From Chloroflexi bacterium TSY (GTDB taxonomy: Bacteria > Chloroflexota > Anaerolineae > Caldilineales > Caldilineaceae): a DNA stretch of 34,736 bases. Below the pieces are notes generated by a model, which did not search any database, was not told the origin of the DNA, and was given only the letters and a program-made list of their open reading frames with translations. Every line of letters starts with the position of its first letter. Position 1 is the stretch's first letter. The translations under genes and the position numbers were made by a program. Below, piece after piece: positions 15,058 through 22,492 of this stretch. The stretch lies in NCBI GenBank assembly GCA_019217005.1, contig JAHBNG010000147.1, forward strand, positions 1-34,736. Reading direction: 5' to 3'.

Positions 15058-16773
15058 TGATCCAATTATTACTCGTCTTACCCATTCTCATCCCGCTTAC
15101 CACGGCGGTGGTTATGCTGCTGGTCTGGCAGCGCATTGACATTCAGCGTTTGCTCAGCATCGTAGGCACAGGTGGACTGCTGTTGGCGACTGCCTTCCTC
15201 TTTGTGATAGGACACACAGATGGCATCCAAGTCGCGAACATTGGTGGTTGGGCAGCGCCTTTTGGCATTGCTCTTGTCGCGGACCTTTTGAGTATGGTGA
15301 TGCTGGTGCTGATTGGGTTAATCGGTTTCATGGTGAGCATCTATGGTCTGGTCGACATGGATGAGATGCATCAGCACGACGGCTATTATCCACTGGTGCA
15401 AGTGCTGCTAATGGCGTTGAATGGAGCCGTGCTGACTGGTGACATATTTAATCTCTTCGTTTGGTTCGAGGTCATGCTGATTGCGTCCTTTGTCTTGCTC
15501 TCTCTAGGCGGTGGACGCATCCAAATCGAAGGTGCCTTTAAGTATGTGGCGCTCAATCTGTTTGCATCATCCATCTTCCTGGCCGCAATCGGAATTCTCT
15601 ATGGCGTCACAGGCACATTGAACATGGCCGACCTGGCGCTAAGTTTCGATCGGGGTATTGTTGAGCCAGGACTAATTACGACGTTGGCGGTTCTGTTCCT
15701 GATCGCCTTTGGCATCAAGTCCGCAGTCTTTCCCCTTTTCTTTTGGCTGCCTGCATCGTACCATACAGCACCGCCAGTCATCTCCGCCCTCTTTGCTGGC
15801 TTGCTAACGAAGGTGGGCGTCTATGTGTTGATTCGTTTCTTTACACTTCTCTTTGTGCATGATGTTGCCTATACCCACACGTTATTGCTTTGGATCGCGG
15901 GCACGACGATGGTTGTTGGTGTTTTGGGGGCGGCAGCGCAAAATGAGATTCGACGTATCCTTTCCTTCCACATTGTGAGCCAGATCGGTTACATGATGAT
16001 GGGGTTGGCCATTTCAACACCTTTGGCGCTGGCGGGAGCAATCTTCTTTATTGTTCACAATATCAGGGGTGGTTCATTTTAGCTGGATAGATAGGTTTAC
16101 ACTTTTAGAAACAGAAAGAACGTTTATATTCTCTGATTTCGCCGGTTCTCAGAGAGAAAACGGTCTCATATAGATTTTTGTCTATATATCAAAAGTGTAA
16201 ACCTAATTTTGAACCACCCCCAATATCATTGTGAAAACCAATCTCTTTCTCATCGGTGGCGTAGTGCGGCGCTTGCAGAGAACAGAAAAGCTGGAACAAT
16301 TAGGCGGGCTCTATCGCAGTTGGCCGGGATTGACGGTGCTCTTTCTCATCTCGGCGCTGGCGTTGGCCGGTCTGCCTCCCTTTTCCGGCTTTTGGGCCAA
16401 GCTACTTCTGATCCGTGCCGGACTTGCCTCAGAGGAATGGATTATTGTTGCCGTGTCATTGGCTGTCAGCGTTTTAACTCTTTACTCCATGACGAAAATC
16501 TGGAACGAAGCTTTTTGGAAAGAAGCAGGCGATGAAGCCTTTCGCCCTGAGAACGCAATACCACTGCCGAGAAGAGTTGCCTGGTCGCTTATGGCACCGA
16601 TTGTTCTGCTCTCTACGTTGGCGGTAGGCATGGGAATCGTGGTCGAACCCAGCTTACAGATGGTGGACGCTGCCGCCGCTCAGCTTGTCAATCCAACTGG
16701 CTATATTGAGGCTGTGTTGGGTACAGATGTGACAAGTGTTGTGCCAAGGTATACTGAGCAAGGCCATAGATGA
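15057..16773 (+). pseudogene. mrpD: mrpD interrupted by a MITE
   Basis: MrpD is a NuoL/M/N-like proton-translocating subunit. The first part (15057-16082) shows [60 protein letters not shown] and [16 protein letters not shown]. The rest (from about 16229) shows VKTNLFLIGGVVRRLQRTEK and LFLISALALAGLPPFSGFWA. Between them lies a 155-bp MITE with an 8-bp duplication that adds a stop after [12 protein letters not shown]. Deleting exactly 163 bp restores FIVHNIIVKTNLFLIGG in frame and a 517-residue protein, the normal family length. The insertion is probably recent because the flanking codons are still intact. Confidence 0.95.
16066..16220 (-). mobile_element. 155-bp MITE, copy 2 (in mrpD)
   Basis: It has the same length and termini as the copy at 4724-4878 (GGGGTGGTTC ... 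GAACCACCCC) but inverted orientation relative to it. Subterminal repeats TAGGTTTACACTTTT and AAAAGTGTAAACCTA are a perfect 15 bp. The exact 8-bp target duplication CAATATCA lies at 16058-16065 and 16221-16228. The interior differs clearly from copy 1 while the ends are conserved, so the two insertions come from different family members and the family has been mobile more than once. Confidence 0.96.
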
Positions 16774-16968
16774 GAAAAATTAGCCCAGTTTTACCCGAGT
16801 AGATCATTCTTATCTATGAGCGCTTGTGGTATTAATAGAGGACTCGAAATAGTTAAAATTAGACTCATTAGACTTCACTCTCGAGGGGATGTGCCCATGG
16901 GGAAGCAAAACCTGACGGGCCTACCTGGATGGGTGTAAATTGGCCAGACTCAAATAGAGGAAAAAATC
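16774..16968. other. Gap after mrpD
   Basis: No gene of size. A possible 13-codon ORF (ATG 16897, MGKQNLTGLPGWV) follows a GAGGGGATG sequence that might serve as a ribosome site; I cannot support it further. No terminator is obvious. Confidence 0.4.
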
Positions 16969-17049
16969 ATGCGCATTTGGTCTTTCTATCGCGTCCTGAT
17001 GTTTTTGGTTGCATCGACAGGGTTTTGGATTCTTTTAGGAGCAGCATAA
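16969..17049 (+). CDS. 26-residue membrane peptide coupled to the lipid kinase gene
   Basis: ATG 16969 follows GAGGAAAAAATC. The product (MRIWSFYRVLMFLVASTGFW then ILLGAA) is basic at its start and then one hydrophobic helix. Its stop TAA shares its last base with the ATG of the kinase gene (TAATG), the classic layout for translational coupling. It may be a real small membrane protein or a leader peptide. It resembles no family I know. Confidence 0.5.
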   Translation: MRIWSFYRVLMFLVASTGFWILLGAA

Positions 17050-17444
17050 TGCTGACCAAGCGTACGGACCGACGATGGAAACGCTTTGATCCACAAGATA
17101 TGGTGCGTGTCTCTTTAGCTGGGCTTCGATTTGCCATATCGCATGACCGTAACGTGGCGATCCAGATGTTCGTCACAATAACAGTTCTGCTATTAGCATT
17201 TTGGCTACGGCAATGGTTTGATTTTGTGCTGCTTCTCATTGTCACTGGTCATATGCTTGTTACTGAGATGGTGAATACCGCGATTGAAGCCATCTGTGAC
17301 TATATCCAGCCGGACTACGATCCACGCATTGGTTTAATCAAAGATATTGCCGCGGCAGCCTCTGGCATTGCTATTGTGATCTGGGTAGTCACGATAATAT
17401 ACGAACTTATGCGGATTTGGTCTACACTTCAAGATTCGTACTAA
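17049..17444 (+). CDS. Diacylglycerol/undecaprenol kinase, DgkA type
   Basis: ATG 17049 has AGGAG about ten bases upstream. The 131-residue product has the DgkA layout: an N-terminal amphipathic stretch (MVRVSLAGLRFAISHDRNVA), three membrane helices, and the active-site signature VTEMVNTAIEAICDYIQPDY followed by GLIKDIAAAASG, which holds the catalytic Glu/Asn and the KD residues. It phosphorylates a membrane lipid (undecaprenol in Gram-positives, diacylglycerol in proteobacteria) with ATP; the substrate here is unknown. It is unusual inside an mrp locus, where it separates mrpD from mrpE. Confidence 0.88.
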   Translation: MLTKRTDRRWKRFDPQDMVRVSLAGLRFAISHDRNVAIQMFVTITVLLLAFWLRQWFDFVLLLIVTGHMLVTEMVNTAIEAICDYIQPDYDPRIGLIKDIAAAASGIAIVIWVVTIIYELMRIWSTLQDSY

Positions 17445-17663
17445 GTGCTATCCGGAGCGTTCCATGCCAATGTATTCTGACTTGAGAGGCTACTTTTTGG
17501 CGCCTGCAACATTAGTGCAGGACGGCGGCGCAAAAAACAGCCTTCGGCCAAATCGACAAACGTTTATTCGTTATCGACAAAAAGTTGTCGATGTGACCGA
17601 GTAAGCGCCTATTTGGACTCAGAACCTTTTTGAGTGGGTTCTACATGCAAAGGGAATAAACAG
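17445..17663. other. Gap with two hairpins upstream of mrpE
   Basis: Hairpin 1 (17494-17536) pairs TTTTTGGCGCC with GGCGCAAAAA around an inner CCTGCA/TGCAGG. With T and A tracts on either side it may terminate in either direction. Hairpin 2 is TCGACAA/TTGTCGA (17574-17580 with 17585-17591, loop AAAG). No gene is visible. The gap suggests mrpE-G may have their own transcription unit. Confidence 0.55.
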
Positions 17664-18203
17664 ATGTTGTTACTCAACCTATCTCTGGCCATTGTATGGC
17701 TTCTGCTGACAGGTCAGTTTACGGTTCAAAACTTTTTCGTTGGTTTTTTTGTCACCTATGGTGTGCTTGGGCTGTTTGGACAAGCCATCCAAGGAAATGC
17801 TTCCCAAGCGCAAGCACCCAGATTTTTCAGTAAGGGATTCGAGGTGCTCTACTTTGGGCTCTTCTTTCTCTGGGAATTGATTCTAGCCAATGTGCGCGTC
17901 GCCATTGATGTTTTGCGCCCGACGCCAAAGATAGAGCCCGCGGTTGTCGCTGTTCCCATAGACGGTTTTTCTGACGCCGAGGTCACCTTGCTTGCCAATT
18001 TTATAACGCTCACGCCAGGAACTCTTAGTCTTGATGTGATTGAAAATAGAAGTGTAAAGAGTGGGAGAAACGAAGGCAACAAACGTTCACGCATGCTTTA
18101 CATCCATGCGATGCATGCAGGAGTCACCCAAAATGCAGTTGAGCGCTTCCGTCGCCAAATTCAGCTGGATCTGGCCCGCAGAGTCAGGGAGGTCTTGAGA
18201 TAG
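17664..18203 (+). CDS. mrpE: Mrp antiporter subunit E
   Basis: ATG 17664 is preferred, with AGGGAATA upstream; the upstream in-frame extension lacks a ribosome site. The 179-residue product has N-terminal membrane helices (LLLNLSLAIVWLLLTGQFTV) and the MrpE/MnhE block ANVRVAIDVLRPTPKIEPAV, then LLANFITLTPGTLSLDV, the family's most conserved motif. It is followed with a one-base overlap by mrpF. E subunits are required for a stable antiporter complex in the membrane. Confidence 0.94.
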   Translation: MLLLNLSLAIVWLLLTGQFTVQNFFVGFFVTYGVLGLFGQAIQGNASQAQAPRFFSKGFEVLYFGLFFLWELILANVRVAIDVLRPTPKIEPAVVAVPIDGFSDAEVTLLANFITLTPGTLSLDVIENRSVKSGRNEGNKRSRMLYIHAMHAGVTQNAVERFRRQIQLDLARRVREVLR

Positions 18204-18490
18204 TGAATATAAATTTTCTGATTTTCAATGCTGCATTGTCATTGCTCGTAGGCTCGGTATTGCTGGTTGCCTTTCGAGTCGCGCGTGGTCCCCATCTTCT
18301 GGATCGGGTTGTTGCGCTCGATTTCATGGCGGTTGTAGCAGTCGGCATGTTGGGCGTCTATGCCATTGCCACCGACCAACCAGCCTATCTAGATGTAGCC
18401 GCGGTCATTGCTCTTTTGAGCTTTCTGAGCACCGTTGGTTTTGCGTACTATGTCGAGCGGCAACGTACAAATTTATCCCGGGGAGAATAA
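18203..18490 (+). CDS. mrpF: Mrp antiporter subunit F
   Basis: GTG 18203 overlaps the mrpE stop (TAGTG) and has AGGGAGG ten or so bases upstream. The 95-residue protein has three helices and the MrpF motif FRVARGPHLLDRVVALDFMA, then DQPAYLDVAAVIALLSFLST. It is a small structural subunit of the antiporter. Length and motifs are normal. Confidence 0.94.
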   Translation: MNINFLIFNAALSLLVGSVLLVAFRVARGPHLLDRVVALDFMAVVAVGMLGVYAIATDQPAYLDVAAVIALLSFLSTVGFAYYVERQRTNLSRGE

Positions 18491-18496
18491 ACGAAG

Positions 18497-18874
18497 ATGG
18501 ACTTTGTGCTGGAGGAACTAGCGGTGCCTTTGCTTATTATCCTTGGTGCGGTACTCATGCTGATTGCGGCGATTGGCATTGTACGCATGCCAGATGTCTA
18601 TCTACGCAACTCAGTTTCGTCCAAGGGGGCAACGTTGGGAGTTGCTGCGCTGATGCTAGCGAACGCTCTGTACTTTAACGAGTTGGGGACAAGCAGTCGT
18701 GCACTGGCTGTGATCTTTTTCATATTTCTGACTGCACCCGTGGCAGCGCATATGCTTGGTCGAACTGCCTACCGAAGCAAGGTGCCGTTTTGGTTCGCAA
18801 CATACATTGATGCAGACATGATTTCACCAGAGGTGCAGAGCGAAAGTGATTCTCGATCTAATTCGGAAAGATAG
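18497..18874 (+). CDS. mrpG: Mrp antiporter subunit G
   Basis: ATG 18497 follows GGGGAGAATAAACGAAG. The 125-residue protein shows the MrpG/PhaG signature LIAAIGIVRMPDVYLRN, then SSKGATLGVAALMLANALYF and VIFFIFLTAPVAAHMLGRTA. It ends the mrp operon. Like B, C, E and F it is intact, so only the two proton-translocating subunits A and D are damaged in this operon. Confidence 0.94.
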   Translation: MDFVLEELAVPLLIILGAVLMLIAAIGIVRMPDVYLRNSVSSKGATLGVAALMLANALYFNELGTSSRALAVIFFIFLTAPVAAHMLGRTAYRSKVPFWFATYIDADMISPEVQSESDSRSNSER

Positions 18875-19024
18875 AGCAAATCAGTTGAATCCAGACAAAT
18901 GCGATTCTTTGTTGCCCAATCACCAGAAATCTGGATCGATCAGACATCATCTGCTGTCGAATTTAGGGTGGCTGTGGATATTTGAATAGCGTAATCATCA
19001 ACAGACGAAGGAACACAGTGCTTC

Positions 19025-19942
19025 ATGATAGTACAGATTGTCATTCTTATCGGGAGCATCATTGCGCTCTGGCTTGGTGCTTTGTGGATTGTGGAGGGTG
19101 CAGTACACCTGGCACGTCGACTTGGTTTGTCGGAACTGGTCATTGGGTTGACCATTGTTGCCGTTGGTACATCGTTACCAGAACTTGCAGTCAGTGTCGA
19201 TGCGGCATTTGAAGGTGCGCCTGATATTGCGTTGGGGAACGTCATCGGTTCCAACATCTTTAATCTTGGTCTTATCTTGGGGAGCGTTGTGCTCTTTCAC
19301 TCAATCCGCACATCCCAGCGTCTTGTTCTGCGAGATGGCTTGATGCTGTTTGGCGCAACACTGTTGCTGGCCATATTTTTGGTTGATTTGCATCTGGCGC
19401 GCTGGGAAGGTGGAATATTGTTAGCGATGTTGGTAGCCTATTTGCTCTACCTCGGAATTGATCGTGAGGGGCCAACAGAGGATACACCTGAAGGCAGCTT
19501 TACGTGGCAGGACGTGCCCCGTCTGATCATTGGGTTGGGTATTGTTTTGATTGGTGCACACTTTTTGGTCGAATCGGCATCAATCTTGGCTCGTGCGGCA
19601 GGTGTCTCCGAGTGGCTGATTGGCGTAACGATTGTGGCCCTTGGCACTTCCACACCTGAAATCGCCACGTCGCTTGCGGGATTGCTCCGCGGGTCGCACA
19701 GTATTTCTGTTGGCAATTTGATCGGCAGCGATCTATTCAACATACTCGGTGCACTTGGTCTTGCCGCTTCAGTCAGCCCCTTTGCTATAAGCACAGCTGC
19801 ACAACAGAGTCTGTTACCGATGGTTGGCATGTCTGCTCTACTCGTCATTCTCATGCGCTCCGGCTGGCAGCTTACGCGGTGGAAGGGTGGTCTCTTAGTG
19901 TTGTCGGGATTGATGCGTTGGGGAATAAACATTGGAGGATAA
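19025..19942 (+). CDS. Calcium/sodium antiporter, YrbG type (CaCA superfamily)
   Basis: A 305-residue membrane protein with the two inverted alpha repeats of the CaCA superfamily: repeat 1 VGTSLPELAVSVDAAFEGAP followed by GNVIGSNIFNLGLI, and repeat 2 ALGTSTPEIATSLAGLLRGS followed by SVGNLIGSDLFNIL. The Glu in each G(T)SxPE motif and the Asn/Asp residues coordinate the cation. It exchanges Ca2+ for Na+ (or H+) across the cytoplasmic membrane. The ribosome site (AAGGA) is about 14 bases before ATG 19025, somewhat far. The gene stands about 150 bp after mrpG. Confidence 0.93.
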   Translation: MIVQIVILIGSIIALWLGALWIVEGAVHLARRLGLSELVIGLTIVAVGTSLPELAVSVDAAFEGAPDIALGNVIGSNIFNLGLILGSVVLFHSIRTSQRLVLRDGLMLFGATLLLAIFLVDLHLARWEGGILLAMLVAYLLYLGIDREGPTEDTPEGSFTWQDVPRLIIGLGIVLIGAHFLVESASILARAAGVSEWLIGVTIVALGTSTPEIATSLAGLLRGSHSISVGNLIGSDLFNILGALGLAASVSPFAISTAAQQSLLPMVGMSALLVILMRSGWQLTRWKGGLLVLSGLMRWGINIGG

Positions 19943-19961
19943 TAAACATAAGGAAATCGAT

Positions 19962-20459
19962 ATGACTAAGAATCGGCTGATCAATCGTTCAACTTCAGGT
20001 CCAGAAAGCGTTGGCCAAAGCGAGACATATGGCGGTAAAGCCTCGCCACAGGTTGGCGATAAACGGATCACGCAAGGCCAACTAGATGCCGTGGTCCTCC
20101 GCTTGCGAGAGGAACTGGACAAATCGCTACGGCGTGCAGGAACAGCAGCGAGCGCTTCAATCACGGAGAACGTTTTGACGGTACGTGTCGAACATAGCCT
20201 GACGGCAGCGGAGCACCATCTGATGCGTCGGGCATCGGGTCGAACGTTTTTCCAACACTATATCGAAGAGCTGGCGGAGCAGGTGTATCCCACTTTTGCC
20301 CACCATGTCGAACACATTCTGTCCTGCACCGTTACCTACACAAACGTCAAGGTTGAGTGCGAAAATGACCGTATCATCTTTGCCTTTGGACTACGCCCAC
20401 AGCCAACATGGTCACAGATCACTACGGAGATGAACGAGGCGATGGGACATCATGCTTGA
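19962..20459 (+). CDS. DUF2294-like protein
   Basis: ATG 19962 follows AAGGAAATCGAT; an in-frame TTG at 19932 is less likely. The 165-residue protein shows SASITENVLTVRVEHSLTAA, SGRTFFQHYIEELAEQVYPT and HHVEHILSCTVTYTNVKVEC, which I read as a DUF2294 relative with an extra N-terminal tail. It overlaps the next gene by a few bases, so it is probably co-translated with the CNNM-type membrane protein. Its role is unknown; see the member at 12053. Confidence 0.7.
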   Translation: MTKNRLINRSTSGPESVGQSETYGGKASPQVGDKRITQGQLDAVVLRLREELDKSLRRAGTAASASITENVLTVRVEHSLTAAEHHLMRRASGRTFFQHYIEELAEQVYPTFAHHVEHILSCTVTYTNVKVECENDRIIFAFGLRPQPTWSQITTEMNEAMGHHA

Positions 20460-21510
20460 GTTTCCATTGAGTCGTGCCCTCATTGAATTGCTCGCCATCA
20501 TACTGCTATTGGCGCTCAATGGTCTCTTTGCATTGTCAGAGATTGCAGTCGTCTCAGCAAACAAAGCACGTCTGCAACAATTGGCCGAGGGCGATGCGCG
20601 TGCATTGCGTGTCCTTGACCTTGCCGACGAGCCAACGACCTTTCTGTCTACTGTCCAAATTGGCATTACGCTGGTGGGCATCCTTGCCGGCGCATTGAGC
20701 GGTGCAACCCTCAGTATTGAATTGGCCACTTTACTCGCCTACTGGGACTGGCTGTCGCCATACACAGAGATCATTAGCTTCACTGCTATTGTTATTCTGG
20801 TTACCTTTTTGTCACTCCTCATTGGTGAGCTAATTCCCAAGTCGATTGCGCTCAGCAACCCAGAGCGTTTTGCCATTGTTGTTGCCCCCTTTATGCAACG
20901 GTTGGCCTATGTGTCGGCCCCAATTGTCCTGATCCTGAGTGCCATCACTGAGCGTATGCTCCGCGTGTTGCACATCCCGCAAAATAGCCAACCACCTGTG
21001 ACTGAAGAGGAGATCAAAGTATTGTTGGCGGAAGGGGCGGCTGCGGGAGTCTTTGAGCCATTAGAGCAGCAGATCGTGACGCAGGCGCTGGAACTGGATG
21101 ATATTTCGCTGCGCTCGATCATCACGCATCGAACGTTCGCAAAATGGATTGACTTGAGCGATTCAGCCGAAACCGTGCACCAAAAGATCGTGATGCATAA
21201 CTTTACGGCCTTTCCACTCTGTGATGGCAGTATGGATCAGGTTGTGGGGGTCGTCTTGGCGCGCGATGTACTGCTGGCGCTGGAAGATGCATCTTTCAGA
21301 TCTACGCCTGTGGATCTAACAGCAATTGCACAGAAGGCTATCGTTGTCCCGTTAACATCAGCGCCATCAAGCCTTCTACAACATTTTCGAGATCCGCAAA
21401 CCCGCGTGATCTTTGCCGCAGATGAGTATGGTGGCGTCGAAGGCATGGTCACCCAAACTGATATTTTGACGACATTGACTGCACGGTCGCAAACTCTACT
21501 AGAACACTAA
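20452..21510 (+). CDS. CNNM/HlyC-type membrane protein (DUF21 + CBS pair), short form
   Basis: The 352-residue protein begins with the DUF21 membrane domain (LLALNGLFALSEIAVVSANK, DEPTTFLSTVQIGITLVGIL, FLSLLIGELIPKSIALSNPE). Then come a linker, TEEEIKVLLAEGAAAGVFEP, and two CBS domains ending EYGGVEGMVTQTDIL. Relatives usually carry a further C-terminal CorC_HlyC domain of about 80 residues. Here the protein stops about 17 residues after the CBS pair, so it is either a short form or truncated. Members are implicated in Mg2+/Co2+ or Na+ export. The start overlaps the DUF2294 gene. Confidence 0.88.
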   Translation: MLEFPLSRALIELLAIILLLALNGLFALSEIAVVSANKARLQQLAEGDARALRVLDLADEPTTFLSTVQIGITLVGILAGALSGATLSIELATLLAYWDWLSPYTEIISFTAIVILVTFLSLLIGELIPKSIALSNPERFAIVVAPFMQRLAYVSAPIVLILSAITERMLRVLHIPQNSQPPVTEEEIKVLLAEGAAAGVFEPLEQQIVTQALELDDISLRSIITHRTFAKWIDLSDSAETVHQKIVMHNFTAFPLCDGSMDQVVGVVLARDVLLALEDASFRSTPVDLTAIAQKAIVVPLTSAPSSLLQHFRDPQTRVIFAADEYGGVEGMVTQTDILTTLTARSQTLLEH

Positions 21511-21631
21511 TTTTCACCTGATTCCCAGCTTTCCGCTGGATGGGGGACGGGTTTTGCGTTTCGCAATTCGAGCCTGGCTCTGAATACAGGTTGACGCAAA
21601 TTCGATCATTCGTTTGGATTCTTTGAAATCT

Positions 21632-21667
21632 CGAGCGCCAGTTTGGATCACGAGCTGGCGCTCGTTT
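21632..21667 (+). terminator. Terminator-like hairpin upstream of the coiled-coil gene
   Basis: A perfect 10-bp GC-rich stem CGAGCGCCAG (21632-21641) / CTGGCGCTCG (21655-21664) followed by TTT. It lies between the CNNM gene and the gene starting at 21689 and is likely the end of the preceding transcript, although the T tract is short. Confidence 0.55.
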
Positions 21668-21688
21668 GCCAAGATTAGGGGAGAAAAC

Positions 21689-22492
21689 ATGCCCGATTTT
21701 GAAGACATTTTTGATGGAGTGAAGAAGCAGTTTCGGAAGCAAAAGAAGCGCAGTAAAAAGAGTAAGAAAAGAGAAAAGAGAGAGGGACAGTATCAACGTT
21801 CGGCACTAGAACTATTGATTGAACGTTTTCAGGGAGGTTCCGACGCACACGATTCAAAGCCTATCACGAATAGACAACCTCCTTCCGCTGTAAACAACCA
21901 AGAGATAAATCAAGCTGCTCCTAATAACGAGACTTTGCGCAGCTACTTAACCCAGGCCCAGGCATATCACCAGGGCATCGTGACTTTGGTCAACCAGGCT
22001 TCGTCTGAATTTAATCGTGCGCGGCTGACGGAGTTGACACGCTATATTGATCACTGGCAGAGCTCGTTGGTTGCACTCATCCAGCGCGTGGATCAATTTC
22101 AGCAAAATGCACTGCTCCAGCATGATTTGAAGGCTGTACCCAAGGCCATCGCACGGCTAGAAACTCAACTGGCGGAGGCTTCTTCCGCACAGATCCAGCG
22201 TGAATTGAAGCGTACGTTGACCAATCGCGAGCAGCAACTTTCCGCCTTGGAAAATTTGCATCACACAATGCAATGGGCCGAAATAAAGATCGAAAATACG
22301 GTTTCAATCTTGGGCACTATCTATTCACAAGCATTGATGAGCCAGTCGAAGGGTCAAGTTGCAAACTATCAGCGTCTGTTGCTCGACGTGGAGGAGGAGG
22401 CGCGGGCGTTAGATGACTATGTTGCGACTCTGACAGAAATCAAGCTGGGAGATATCCTTACGAAACCGACGAATCGTATGGGAGATCTATAA
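21689..22492 (+). CDS. Coiled-coil protein of unknown function
   Basis: ATG 21689 follows AGGGGAGAAAAC. The 267-residue product starts MPDFEDIFDGVKKQF, then a very basic tract (RKQKKRSKKSKKREKREG), a low-complexity Asn/Gln linker and a long helical, Gln-rich coiled-coil region (about 85-255; IARLETQLAEASSAQIQREL, REQQLSALENLHHTM). No membrane segment or catalytic motif is visible. It may be a structural or adaptor protein. Its stop codon shares a base with the start of the antiporter gene (TAATG), so the two are co-translated and possibly act together. Confidence 0.75.
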   Translation: MPDFEDIFDGVKKQFRKQKKRSKKSKKREKREGQYQRSALELLIERFQGGSDAHDSKPITNRQPPSAVNNQEINQAAPNNETLRSYLTQAQAYHQGIVTLVNQASSEFNRARLTELTRYIDHWQSSLVALIQRVDQFQQNALLQHDLKAVPKAIARLETQLAEASSAQIQRELKRTLTNREQQLSALENLHHTMQWAEIKIENTVSILGTIYSQALMSQSKGQVANYQRLLLDVEEEARALDDYVATLTEIKLGDILTKPTNRMGDL

